A DNA stretch of 64,000 nt, taken from Nymphaea colorata. Lineage: Eukaryota > Streptophyta > Magnoliopsida > Nymphaeales > Nymphaeaceae. Location of the stretch: positions 15,525,151-15,589,150 of the forward strand of contig NC_045143.1 of the NCBI RefSeq assembly GCF_008831285.2, written 5' to 3'. The notes beneath the pieces are model-generated. The model did no database searches and was not told the DNA's origin. It saw nothing but the letters and a program-made list of their open reading frames with translations. Below, in pieces: positions 1-12,224 of the stretch. Within the stretch, counting starts at the first letter, position 1. Each line of letters starts with the position of its first letter. Both the position numbers and the translations under genes were made by a program.

Positions 1-813
1 CTTTTTATGTACTCTTAAAGCTCTACCTGATAAAAAACCAATCAAAAGCCATAAAATTGGTGTGATTTTGTTTGCAAATGCAACATTTTGAGTAAGTTAC
101 TTTCTAACTATGAACAAATGCAGAGTGGAGGGCTGAATCGGTAAGGTTATTAGGTAATTAAGTGAGCCAAATTGCTTGGTCCTAGAGGCCTTAAGCTCAA
201 TGGACCAAGAAGGGTGTGCTGCATGCCCAGTTTTTGAAGTCCGTGCACATCAATCCATTATTGTATAAACAACTAGACTAGCTGTATGCTTTTCGAAGGA
301 TCTAATGTCTTCCTATGTCTTGCATCTGTACACCTTTAATTATATAATATGGCTTAATATTATGGGTTCCTGTGAACTAATATAAATGAATAATTTACCA
401 ATGGCACTTAAATTTAAGTTATATCACATGCATGTTAAAGTTTTGAACAGAAAAATCGTTTTACTTCCGGTGTAGTTTCACAATCGTGTTGTACCCCTAT
501 TGGTAGGTTGGCGTGCACCACTTATACAATGGGAAATGAGATCCATGTAACTGCAAGCTTAACGGCTTAAACAAGTTTTTTTCATCTCTCCTCTTATTAA
601 ATGCTTTCTTCTTAGTAATAATGTCAAAAAGATAGAAACGAAAATGCCTTGAACTTCTAATTTAGCAACCCAAAAAATTTTGTCTATCTTTTCACATTAA
701 ATGCTCACTGTAGATCATTGTGAGAAGAGTGTATTGAAGTTAGTCGTTTCTATTCTCTCAGTAAATGAAAGTACATTCAATAAGTGATTATCAACATGTG
801 TGTGTGTGTGTGT

Positions 814-912
<99 letters not shown>

Positions 913-3900
913 GTGTGACGTGGATCATGAGGTCATTTAGAAGGATTTTTCAACTTGGATAGCTCACATGGTGTAACTATGATTCTCCCTTCCCCTCAAC
1001 GTTTACTTCGACATTCTTCCCTATATAGTTGTAGCTTTCTCTTCCAACATGGTGCGCCTACAGTTCTCTTCCTCACTCTAACTCTTGAATGTCCATGATG
1101 TAAGCAGCGGTCCCTAGGAATATATATGTTTAAGGAAGAGAAAAGTGAAGCTCGCAATATGGGATCTTCAACCTGCTCATGATGCACCCTTGTAAATTTA
1201 ATTAGAATACGTATGTTGTCACTTGTCTCGCCAAGCAATTTTTACAACTGAAGCTGTGCACTTGAGTAGCCCATAGCGTTAAGCGAGCTATTATACAATC
1301 TACACTTTCTTGCTTTTATATTGACAAAAAGTTGGATGTAACATCGATTGGGCTGTCGGGGAATTAAAGGGGATATTGATCCGATACGTACGAAACACAA
1401 GGCCAGGCATGGAAATTTGAGAAATATGAATATCAATAAGCTGTGTGTGAGAGGTTGTTAAACTTTTGCTTGCAAAGTCGTCGTCCTAGATAATAGACCC
1501 TAGCAAGTTGGCGCACAAACCCATTGTCTTCCTTGATTTTTTTAGTAAACAACTCGAGCCCTTAAAATCCCTAGTGTTTTCTTTTCTTCGTGTTCTGCCT
1601 TGGTCTAGATTCCTTTAAACGCGAGGCAACTGGAAGAGCCCATAATGTTCATTAAAAAAAAAAAACTTTCACAGGATATTCATTCAACTTATATCTTTAA
1701 AAAGGCATAACTTGGCTGGTCCAACAACTGGTGCCCATGGAGAATAACAGTCGATTTCTATGGGCATATGCTCCTGGGCTCTATGAATGTTGCATGGTAA
1801 TACATCGTTTCTATACGAAGGGTCCCCCAGCCCTAGACTCTGGTGGCAAGGGAAGCGGAGCGGCTCTCATCAAGACAGTGGGTTTCCTTGTGCTGATCAC
1901 GCTGAATAATATATATATATATATATACCCTACCCTATAACTTATATGTATTTTAGATGCAGCTGCACTGTTTGTTCAGTTTCCAATGTATCAGAATTTA
2001 AAAAAAAAAAATGTGCTTAATTTCTTCGTAGCCATTTGGCCTTGACTTTGGCTGTTCAGGATTTTCTCGCATCGGCATTCACATTTTAATTGTTACGACA
2101 TGAATTAAGCTAGCAAAGCTGAATGTGGTCACTTCTTGAGCAGAAAGTCCCAATCTCTTTAGAAACAAGAATTTTGAGTATAAGTCTATTAATTCTCACA
2201 GAAGTTACTTATTAGTTTCACCTTTCCAGAAGGTTATCGTCCTAACTCTTGTGAACATGCCACTTTCTTTTTTTTTATTTCTTTTATCTCCATTGTTGAC
2301 CTCCATTTGCATTTGCAGTAAATATTAATTTTATTCCGTAGAAAATTAACTATATATCGACCATATATATGTAGCCACTACTAGATTTGTTTGAAACTTT
2401 TTATGAACAGTTTGCTTCATATGTAATTTTTCTGTTTCTTATTTCTTTTTGCCATGTATTAGTGGTCCCATAAATTTATAACTCTGCAACTGCTTATGAT
2501 TTTTCTCCAAAAAATATATTTTAGCCACTCAAAATGTAAGGTTACACTTCTTCTACATCTTCTTTTGTTGAAAAAATTAAAACATGATCGCTCCACAATG
2601 TTCTTTTCTTGACATGGATAAGCAGATTGTACACAGATTACGCAAATGGCATATCCAAGGCATTGAACTGTTTATCTTCGTCTTGTTAAGTCGTGAGTAG
2701 GCCCACTCGTCCAGTTTAATTTTGTTGGCTCCTCAAACTTGTATGTTAAACTTATGATTTAAATCATAATGTAAGACTCTCAATGAGTGCGCTTTGCCAG
2801 GCTATACATCTTAAAAGAAAAAATGGACGCGTTGTATTTTAAGGATAGTGATGAAGGCAAAGACAAGTGCGATTTTGTCAAGGTAGATCCTCCCATATTG
2901 ATAGCAACCACTAGAGATAAAGGCAAGACCAGCACCTTGCCGTTACCTCAGTATAACAAGATTGAAGGAAATGATTGACATAAACTTGTAAACAAATTAA
3001 ATGTAACAGTCAAGTGATTATCTCTTAAAACCGAGGAAACCACTGCCATTGATGTTACTTGAAAGGGATTTCATAGTGGCACTCTCCTATCTCTAAGTGT
3101 GTGAGAAACAGACGTAGAGAGAGATTCGTGGACGTAGACCTCTGGTCGAACCATATCAAACTCTTGCATCGTGTGTTTCTTTATTCCTCTTTCTTTCTCA
3201 ATCTCGTTGAGTTTGCAATGTAATAAAAACTGCCTCTGCAGTATATCCATATTAAAAGAAGATAATTTTTCAAAAATTTTCTTGTACATTATATGTCATG
3301 TACACTTCCACTATATATAGCACCACAAAAAGGATTAAGAGAAAGCATCAAGAACAATTTTCTTTTAATAGGATAAATTTTCCGGAGAATCAATATGAGA
3401 AATTCCCAAAACCAGGATTAAAGAATGGGAATAGTCAATTAAGCACACATTTAACGTTTTAATATTGTTAGGAAGACACTTAATATTTTCAGATTAATTG
3501 AAAAAAAGAAAACATTTGTCTATTATGATCTCTAGATTATAGTTAAAAGATATCATTAATAATGATAAATTGTAATTAAATTCATTGGCTAGTTTGTATT
3601 GCGTTTTAGGTATATCCAACAATATGGCACATAATTAATTAGTTATATCCAACTAACTTAGCATTTTGCAAATACTTAAAATAATGATGTTATACGTTAC
3701 TAATTAATGTAATAAAATTCTCGAAGCAAAACGTAGATGTATCTAACTTCAGCGCTATTTTTTGGAGGCCACAAGGCATGGTAAACATTTATTGATTCAA
3801 CAAGTAGGTTACATGGTAATCCTATGAATAATTTTATTAAAAATTTGGAAACGTTACTCATAACTGTTCGAATTTTTAAGTGCATTTTCGAGACATCCCA

Positions 3901-4540
3901 AAAAAATAATAGAATATTAAAATGTCAGAGTAAAAGATTCGGCCTTAAAAACAAAAAATGATATAGTGAAAGAAGCGAAGTTTTTAGCACTGAGTCAACG
4001 TGCAACCAACGATGCCGCAAGAGTTCTAGTACCTAAAAAGTAAGAGCCTACCTCGAACCACTCATATCTTTTAAACAATGGGAAACTAAATACGTAATGA
4101 CGAATGCAAGCTAGACAGGCCCCCAGAGAAGATGGTATCAGCTTTGGTAAGGGATAGAAATATATCTTACATATGAAAAAAACAAAAACAAAGAGAACGT
4201 GCATATAAGATATTGCTGCACCTTTGAGATGCACATATTCAAGATTCACTTGGGGTCAAAGCCGAGGGAGATGAAGTTGATGGAGGCAAGACTGGTGGCT
4301 CGGAGGCCGTCTGCTTCCAGGACGGGAGACCTACTGTCTTGACAAGCTCTTTTTTCCATCGTACTGTTTAATTTGTTCTCTCCATTATGCTCTTCATTTT
4401 GGCCGCACATGCAAGCCTCCTATTAGTCTTTACATGCTCTTCATCGTTCTCTTTCATATTAATATTGCCTCGGGCTCTCTCTTTAACGTCGTATCCTTGT
4501 GGTATATATACAAATATATATATATATGTTGGTAAAAATA
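1..4540. other. Gene-free AT-rich stretch
   Basis: I see no coding region in this stretch on either strand. The open frames are short (under 90 codons), lack recognisable motifs and run through low-complexity sequence. It contains one compound microsatellite near its left end and short (TA)n runs near 1.9 kb and 4.5 kb. Confidence 0.6.
796..910. repeat. Compound microsatellite (TG)n-(TA)n-(GA)n
   Basis: A (TG)n run at about 796-813 is followed by (TA)n at about 817-874, which passes directly into (GA)n up to 910. This is seen directly in the sequence. Such compound tracts are highly length-variable in plants. Confidence 0.95.
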
Positions 4541-4900
4541 CCAGAAAACCACTTAAACAAGGGACAAAAACTAAACCAATAAAATTAATCAAGAAATGAA
4601 TTCTTTTGCAATCTAACTTTATAGTATGATTTTATTAGTTGGTCAAAAACATATATTGAGTTAGTCATTTTTTACTTTACTAATGTTTTTAATAATTAGA
4701 AAATGAAAAACTCTTATACCATAAAAATTTTGATATTAGAAGGATCAATTTTTTTGTTACAAAATTAAACTTGATGTAAAACATTAATTATATTAAATTA
4801 GTATTTACAAATGAATTAAGAGGTTCACATTTTGTTTAAAACATTTCTTAACACAAATTTAAGAGAACTGGTTTTTGTCTTTTACACAAGTAGTATGGTA
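4541..4900. repeat. MITE-like repeat, copy 1
   Basis: First of three related AT-rich copies in this window (others near 8.67-9.01 kb and 10.60-10.97 kb). Shared landmarks in the same order are TTTTGCAATCTAA, ATATTAAATTAGT, an AAAATGAA block, ATCAATTTTTTT, and a right end reading CTGGTTTTTGTC followed by ACAAGTAGTATGGTA. The ends are imperfect inverted repeats: CACTTAAACAAGGGACAAAA at the left against ACTTGTGTAAAAGACAAAAA when the right end is reverse-complemented. There is no coding capacity. The family is not identified. Confidence 0.6.
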
Positions 4901-5038
4901 TATATATATTGAATGGTGACTATAGATAGCCAATTCATTTAACTCACTCATGAGGGCTGTCTATTCTTCTATCATGATCAACAATTGGAAGAAAAACAAG
5001 GAAAAAAATGTGATGAATATTTTCGTCATCTACTATTA

Positions 5039-5187
5039 ATTCATATCTTTTCCTTTTATTTTTCTCTTAATCATCAATTCATATCTTTTCCTTTTATTTT
5101 TCTCTTAATCATCAATCACTATAGATCAAATAACTCTTCTTTTCCTTTTATTTTTCTCTTAATCATCAATCACTATAGATCAAATAA
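5039..5187. repeat. Short tandem duplication
   Basis: A unit containing TCTTTTCCTTTTATTTTTCT followed by CTTAATCATCAAT occurs three times in a row. The last two copies are extended by a shared CACTATAGATCAAATAAC segment. The arrangement fits replication slippage or unequal exchange. It is not coding. Confidence 0.85.
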
Positions 5188-5189
5188 CC

Positions 5190-7771
5190 CTTATGTACTA
5201 GTTGGATGGCTCTGAATAACCAATGCCACCGTCCAGTCAGTATATATGTATATGTGTGTGCACGCTTGCATAGCTTATTATGTTTTTTACCTATATTGTG
5301 GGACATACATATACGAAAAGAGAAAGAGAGAGAAAGAGAAATGAGTTGGAGCCACACGTATGCAGCTAGCTGTAGGTAGTTTGCCTACACCAAGGTAGCG
5401 GTGCCCCTAATGATATGGATGTTCTTGAATTAGCGCCCTTTTTTTTTTAATTCCTGGCTCTCCCACTGAGAGGAAGGGTACATAGATTGGCAGAGAGTCC
5501 GCCAGTTGTTATCTGACCGTTTACTATCTTATATGACGTCTGCATTCTATAAAGCCCCGATTTAATAGTCGCTTTCTTCACAGCATCCAGAGCACATTGA
5601 GTGGGAGCATGCAGGTCTGGAATGCATGTCAACGGTATTGCCAACATCCTACCGATACTGATGCAAATGTTGCGTGGATTGGGTTAGTGGGAACGTGAAT
5701 ATCATAATTTGCTATGGCCACAATAGGATGTCAGGGAATCTGGCTCCAAGTATAAGTTATTTATAAATTTTGCGTACTGCATTCAAACTAGTTCATCGGT
5801 ATCACATTGTTTATCTATTTACCTAATAAATTTATTAATTTAAATAAGTTTTGATCATCGACTTGGATCTCAGACACTATATGCTATACATACCCATGGC
5901 TGAATCAAAAAATTCTAGCTAAGGAACAGTAGGTGAAAAATTTTAAATTTTTAAAAAGCATCAATATGGAAATGAGAAAATTTGATTATAAATATCAAGA
6001 TAAAAATAAGAAGCCTTTTAGTTAGTGTGGGCAATTGGCCCCACCTACCTCCGCCCCTGTACCTTCCTGAATTTTGTTGTAGAAATAATTCTGTAGCCGA
6101 TCAGATGGCCTGTGAAACATATCTGGGACAGCAGAAATCAGGTACCGAAGTTCTTTTGGCATCTAATCTTAAACAAAATAATGGCATCACTCAAATGTTT
6201 TAAAAACGCAGGATGGGAGGGATATCTATCTGTTCAATTCTTGTGGGCTCTATGCCTCTGTATTTTAAGGAGTAGTGCAGTGTCAAATTAATGGCACAAC
6301 CTACTCATACTTGGTGTTGAAGCAGTCTTGGACCTTAAGAGGAGCAGGGTTTTGTTCAACTCTCATATGTGAGATAGGTGCGATATATTAAGTTATTTCG
6401 GGGCAAATTCAGATAAATAAGTCGAAATCAGGGTCTTCCAACAGTAAGTCTAAAGATGAATATTCCGAATCCAATTGGTTCGATTTTTAAACTGAACAAC
6501 TTGTTGCATCACTAACAGCTTCATTGCTGCGGTTTTTAGTAGGTGAACCTTAACTAAGCAATTATCATGAGCCTGGGCCGCAGGATCCATGGCCCCCAAA
6601 AGAAAAATTCTTCATATAATTTAAAATTTTAATTTAGCCTGTATAAAATTTTTGAAAAATACTGATTGGCTTCTATCAAAATTTTGAAAATATATGGACG
6701 AAAATTTTCTATCTCTACATGCCCTGTTGTTCATCATACTGAAAGTGAGAAATATTATTCAGAAATCGGATGGGCACCATTTGTTTCTGGTGAATCTAAT
6801 GAACAATGAATCCAGAAAGACATCACCACTTCTTTGTAAACTGCCATGACGTTGATCATCTTTCTTTGGTTTTTCTTTCTTCCTTTATTTTTTCCCTCTT
6901 CTATGCAGTCCCGTCAATAATAAATAAAGGGTAATCCGAATCCACAGCTGAGATTCTTTTTCTGCCGTACTAGCATAAGAATTTGACATAACATTAGATT
7001 ACATTGGAAGCGTTGAGCAGTGCGACTCGGATGGCGGCTTAACGCATTAATTTAACAACCTTCAAATTCTAAATTATTTTTCGAATCTGTATTTTAAACC
7101 ACGGAAAGCAAAGAAAGCAAGAAGAATCTTTGAATATACATGCTTAAGTTACACGCAAGATGGACTTCAAAGCATCTATTGGCACAAGAAAAAAGTGACG
7201 TGGAAGTTGAGGAATATCAAAGTTGGTAGCTGTAATATAACATATACCTTATTATAAAGTATTGCCAAATCTTAAGTTAAATTGACTTGTTTATGGTGAT
7301 TCATGAGGAAAATCATGACCTTAATTTAAAAAAATCGTTTCTTATAAAATTGAAGTTGAAGTAGTTTGACAGTGGTGATATAGATGTAGAGAGCTTAAAT
7401 TTATTTTCCTAGCAAATTCATATATATCGTACATCTAATTAACTTGACAACAGGAATAAATGATATATATTGAATCTTTAATAAATGTACTGCAAAATTT
7501 ACCCTATGCTAATGGATAAATCTTAGAACTTCATTTGCTGTAACCAAACCTCGGAATGCAGAACATTCTGATCAGTACTGTCCATTTTTAGGCTTACGAT
7601 TCCTTAATACACGCAAACAAAATATTCTGCTACCATTCTACCCCATGCATACACACACAGGCACGGGTCATCGCCAAAAACATCATAAACTATTTATCTA
7701 TAAAAGAACCCCGATGTTTCTGAAGGACAGAATTTTAGTTTTTAACTATTGTGCGACATCTCTCTCTCTCT

Positions 7772-7818
<47 letters not shown>

Positions 7819-8620
7819 CACAAATTTCAACCCGATTTTTCTTTATTATTCATGATTTCCATTCCCTCTTTGGATAAAACTAGAAACAATTAGATTGTAT
7901 TGTGTCTTGGAGGAATAAAATGCACATTCAAATCAATAATGGATGTATTATGATTCATATCGGGCGGGTAGTAGAATCCAACCCGCATCATTAGATTGGA
8001 AGGCTATGGATTGTAGTCGGCGTCAAGTCATAGTGTATTGATTAACAGATAAATTTCAAGATTTAGGTTGTAAAGTAACCTAAAAAAGAAACAGGCCGTA
8101 TAATAAAAGTACAAAAATAGAGAGATATGAAAGAAAAGAAGGAAGTCATAGCAAATCAAAATTCAATTCACATCACCTCTGTCAGCTTTTCCTTGTATTA
8201 TCCAAAGCTACTCTCTTTCTAAATGATCCCTCTGGAGGAGGGGCATTATAAAAGTCCTTCAACTTACTTCCTTGACCTGAATCTTTAGAAAAAGAATTTC
8301 TATTGAGCTATACACACACACATGATATATATATATATATTGGAAGGAGATATATTCTAACTTTTCACAGTACACAACCTTATGCAGTACATTAGGCAGT
8401 CTGTTTAATTACATCCACTTGATGCAATGTGGTGAATGAATGGAGCTCTAGAAAGCTAGATGATTTCAGCTCCTCTCTCTTTTATAATATATATATATAT
8501 ATATATATATTCTGTTGAAAATTAGATGGAAAAATCCATCTATCTCTCACAACACAATACCCAATGCAATTTGTCGGCCATGATCGAACGGATCTGAAGA
8601 TGTCAAGAGGATTTCAGCTA
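5190..8620. other. Gene-free stretch with microsatellites
   Basis: No gene is supported here. (CT)n at 7758-7773 runs into (TA)n at 7775-7815, and (AT)n tracts occur at about 8322-8340 and 8486-8510. A 66-codon minus-strand open frame at 5447-5647 has fairly ordinary amino acid composition, but I recognise no family and it has no support beyond length. Confidence 0.5.
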
Positions 8621-8624
8621 TATA

Positions 8625-8670
8625 TTCTACCAATCAAATATATATATATATATATATTTGATTGGTAGAA
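8625..8670. repeat. Perfect inverted repeat with (TA)n loop
   Basis: TTCTACCAATCAAATA at 8625-8640 is mirrored by TATTTGATTGGTAGAA at 8655-8670, with a self-complementary (TA)n core between. The whole 46-bp block can therefore extrude as a cruciform. It abuts the left end of MITE-like copy 2. Confidence 0.9.
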
Positions 8671-9008
8671 ACTAGACACGTAGGTCAGGTATAAAAGTCA
8701 AACCCTTTAATTTTGATTTTTTAAATATTTTTTATTTTTGCAATCAAACCTTATTGATGCAAAACATATACTAAGTTGAAAATTTGTTAGATTTTAATGG
8801 TGCTTTTATAATAAAAAAAAGTGAACGGCCCCCATGACATGATAATAAAAAAATAAACATTTTGTATAAGACAACTTGAATGAAAGCATGTTTTATATTA
8901 AAAATAGTCTTTTTATAAACATATTAAGGTGTTTACATTTTATTTAAAATATTTTTTTACAAAAAATCAATGGATCTGATTTTTATCCAACCTACGTGCC
9001 TAGTTTTC
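8668..9008. mobile_element. MITE-like repeat, copy 2, with clear terminal inverted repeats
   Basis: The left end GAAACTAGACACGTAGGT is mirrored by the right end, which reads GAAAACTAGGCACGTAGGTT when reverse-complemented. Similarity continues inward through the ATAAAA-TCA motif, giving inverted repeats of about 35 bp. The interior shares landmarks with copies 1 and 3 (TTTTTGCAATC, GTGAACGG, ACATTTTGTATAAGACAACTTG, ACATTTTATTTAAAATATTT). Length is about 340 bp with no coding capacity, as expected of a non-autonomous element. The target duplication is obscured by AT repeats on both flanks. Confidence 0.7.
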
Positions 9009-9011
9009 ATC

Positions 9012-9013
9012 AA

Positions 9014-9082
<69 letters not shown>
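9012..9082. repeat. (AATA)n followed by (AT)n microsatellite
   Basis: Tetranucleotide AATA repeats at about 9012-9050 pass into (AT)n to 9082, directly right of MITE-like copy 2. A microsatellite seeded at a transposon end is common in plants. Confidence 0.95.
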
Positions 9083-9084
<2 letters not shown>

Positions 9085-10603
9085 TTTTACCATTTGAAAG
9101 TAAAATTCAGGTACTAACTGGTCAGCGCGTCCTCATGGTTAGTCTATTGTGGAAAATTTTGACCACGTGAAGTTATCATTCCATGCCTTTTGTAAATAGA
9201 AAATCTCCCTCAGCTGTCAAAAAAGGTGGACTAGATGGACGCCAATAACCAGCTGTCGCTGCCATACAACCAATAGTGAGAAACACGATGCATTACCTGC
9301 ATAAATATTAAAGCCGGAGCCCGATTTTTTTTTCTTTTTTTTTTTGGCTAAGCAAAATTCGATTTTTTTTTTTTTACCAATCACGAAGCAATTCGATTTC
9401 TTTCCCCGGATAGTTTTATATCATTGCCCTCGAAAGTATATTTAAATGGGAGTTTCCCATGAAACTCATTGGGAAAAAGTAAAACTGCCTCTTTCCTTTA
9501 AAACAAAGAGAACGAGGTTTCTTCAAATTAAAGCCAATTCTGTTTAGTCTGCTCGTCTTTTAAATCGCCAAATTACTTTTACTATTAGAAACTCGAGCGT
9601 GAAATGCAAGTATGGCTACTGTTCCCTTTGAGATTTGGACTGCCATTGACCACAGTAGCTCTTTAACGATCGGATAACTCTGTTGCGTTGGTGTTAGCGA
9701 AATAAAGCAATCTAAGTACGTAAGGAGCAACAGTGGTTTAGGTACTTGATAGCTTCGGATTTCAATTCTTTAAGATGTGTAACATGTAACATGCCCGTTT
9801 AAATAAACCTGAGATTTTATTAGCATTGATCTCAAATTCAGATAAATTATATATGTTCCTCAGGCCCAGTAAGTGGGAGGAGTATCCAACTACTTAAGCA
9901 AGATCTGAAGCCTCTAGGAGTTTGAAGCTGCTTTGAGTGTGGGCTGACGGCAATATACAAGATCATAACACCTATGAAAATCAGAGATGGACAGCCAGAC
10001 TCCCACCCGCTCTGAGCCCGACCAGCTATGATATGCTTATTGGGTGGTATCCTTGCCCTCTTTGTTAGAACTAATAACACATTTAGGACAATAATATCGA
10101 AAAGCAAAAAATTTCATGAATTACAAGTTACAAAGGCTGCAGGTTTAAATTCCGGCCTATTTCGTGTTGTTATTAGCGAAAACTAGACATACATTAGAGA
10201 AAAAAATGTCTACTTATTTTGTTTATTTTGATTTATTAATGCACACTGGCATTTCTTCAAGTGTTCAATATAATAGAAAGCCTATAAATCAAGTAAAATG
10301 CATGTTGAAACCGTTTATGAATCTACTGTGATGTGGTTTGGGCCATTGACTTTTGAGCCATCAAAAAGACTTTCATAATATTCCAATTTTTGATCAAACG
10401 TTAATCTCCACTAAACCGACCATGTAGATCACATTATGTAGAGTTAAATTCATTAGAAAACAAAAAATGTTGGTTACATGTGAAATCTACTGTAGAATGA
10501 GTGCATACGATGTCATTTGCATCAGTCAACTCTCAGCCATTGGACATTCTTAATAAGTGGATTTAACACAGTTGACACAATCTAAAAGATTTATATAGGA
10601 AAG
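9083..10603. other. Gene-free stretch
   Basis: I see no coding region or RNA gene. An 86-codon minus-strand open frame at 9847-10107 contains no motif I recognise and is probably chance. Two T-rich runs occur near 9326-9375. Confidence 0.5.
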
Positions 10604-10968
10604 ATGGTACAAACCAGACACCTTAAGTACTAGACAAAAACCGGACCTATTAAAACTAATTATTATTATTATTTTTTTTGCAATCTAATCCAATAGATAT
10701 TATTTTAAGAGTGATTTGGTGAGAAACGTATATTAAATTAGTCATTTCCTTACATGAAAGATACCTTTTTAATAATAAAAAATGAACGGTTTGTATAGCA
10801 TCAAAAGTTTAGTAATAGAAAGATCAATGTTTTTTCAAAAAAATGACTTGAATTAAAGAATGATTCATATTAAATTAGTGTTATAAAGATGTTAGAAGGT
10901 TCCAATTTTTTTTAAAACAAATTTAAGAAGTCTGGTTTTATCCCTTACCCAAGTAGTATGGTATCCCC
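10604..10968. repeat. MITE-like repeat, copy 3
   Basis: Third copy of the family, sharing with copy 1 the blocks TTTTTTTGCAATCTAA, ACGTATATTAAATTAGTCAT, AATGAACGGTTTGTATAGCA, AGAAAGATCAATGTTTTTT, and the right end CAAGTAGTATGGTAT. Its ends are imperfect inverted repeats that share the AGACAAAAACCGG / GGGATAAAACCAGAC motif. A (TA)n run follows immediately at 10972-11001. Confidence 0.6.
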
Positions 10969-11001
<33 letters not shown>

Positions 11002-11003
<2 letters not shown>

Positions 11004-11539
11004 TGCGGTAAGAAATATCACTCTGATTTAGATTTAAGTCATCTATGTTCAGGAAAGTGCTCTACTTAGTTTGGGTTGACAATTTTGAATGTAAAGATAT
11101 GATTATGCGCAAAAGGTTATGTGGTAATATGGACGTAAATGATTATGTATGTGTAGTGCAAGGAAGGAAAATGAACTGCTCAGTCGTAGTTAACCATGAC
11201 TGCCTCTATCCATAAATTCCTCAAGTATGAACTTAAAAACATAAACAGACCCATGTTTGGACATCTATGTAATTTTGAATAAGTATATTACAATCTGTTC
11301 GTAAATATATACACACATATATGTTGCAAGGGTGTATAGAGAGAGTAGTGCAGCAACCATCGTAGACTTGAGTGTCAGTGGACTGTGCTTAAAGTACGCA
11401 GATCAATTGGCAGATTGAGTGAGCATACCTTATATCTTCAGATATGGGAATATCCATCCATGAGTGAAGCATGTAGCTCATGTATATTTGGTGTATTTAG
11501 ATGCATATCAAGATATGTAAATGTATATGTATACGAAAT

Positions 11540-11577
<38 letters not shown>

Positions 11578-11637
11578 TATGTTAATATGCAATGTTAAAC
11601 ATTTGTTGTGAAATGAAGTTATTTGTATCAAAGTTAT
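11002..11637. other. Gene-free stretch with (AT)n
   Basis: No gene is supported. A (TA)n run lies at about 11544-11574. Short open frames that cross it are produced by the repeat itself. Confidence 0.5.
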
Positions 11638-11645
11638 GTTGAAAC
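11638..11645. repeat. Left target-site duplication GTTGAAAC
   Basis: The 8-bp sequence GTTGAAAC directly precedes the element at 11646 and recurs exactly at 12177-12184, directly after the element. Eight base pairs is the duplication size made by hAT transposases. Confidence 0.85.
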
Positions 11646-12176
11646 CTATGTCACCGCGGTACGGCATATTGACCCGCGTACCAGTACACCGGTACCGTGG
11701 TACGTGGTGGTACGTTTGGATTTGGTTTCGGGTCAAAACCAGATCCAAACCAAGTTTACCCGAAAAAAAATGTTTTAAAACCAAATTCTTCTCACCCGTT
11801 GAAGTCTCCCACCACCAACTTACAAACATTGTGAGCGAAAATATTCTTATATGTTAGTTTCTTATTCCAGATTTTTTCGATACAGGACTAAAAAAGCTTC
11901 TTTATAAGTTATAAAGAAGCTTCTTTAGTCCTGTCTGAAACAGGAAACTAATATATAACAATGTTTCCACTTTTCATGTATTGTAAGTCATTGTGAAGGT
12001 TCGTTTTTATGATATGGTGTTTTTTCTCTTCAAAATTTATAATTTTTTTAATTAAAAAATTAACTTTATTGCATAAAATTTACACCGTACCCGTACCATA
12101 AATTTCAAAAACGCCGTACCAGTACCCGTTTTCCCGTACCCGTACCAGCACCCGTACTCGTACCCAGGTGACATAG
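11646..12176. mobile_element. Non-autonomous hAT-like fold-back element (531 bp)
   Basis: The element begins CTATGTCACC and ends GGTGACATAG, a perfect 10-bp terminal inverted repeat, and is flanked by identical 8-bp direct repeats. Subterminal regions on both sides are packed with GTACC / GGTAC / CCCGTACC motifs in opposite orientation, and the middle contains a 24-bp-arm hairpin (about 11882-11934). It encodes no transposase, so it would depend on one supplied elsewhere. Subterminal motif clusters are typical transposase-binding regions of hAT elements. The hAT assignment is inferred from duplication length and architecture. Confidence 0.8.
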
Positions 12177-12184
12177 GTTGAAAC
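12177..12184. repeat. Right target-site duplication GTTGAAAC
   Basis: Exact copy of the 8-bp left flank at 11638-11645. Confidence 0.85.
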
Positions 12185-12224
12185 TGATATAGTGTATAAT
12201 TTTGTGAGACGCGTCTTCTAACTT

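Noticed and set aside
1731-1940. 69-codon plus-strand frame
   Set aside because: No motif, and it ends in a (TA)n microsatellite translation.
5447-5647. 66-codon minus-strand frame with gene-like composition
   Set aside because: I recognise no family, see no flanking exons, and length alone is insufficient.
9847-10107. 86-codon minus-strand frame
   Set aside because: No recognisable domain or supporting exon structure.
11539-11857. Open frames on both strands over the fold-back element's left end
   Set aside because: They derive from (TA)n and the GTACC cluster and have no protein-like motif.
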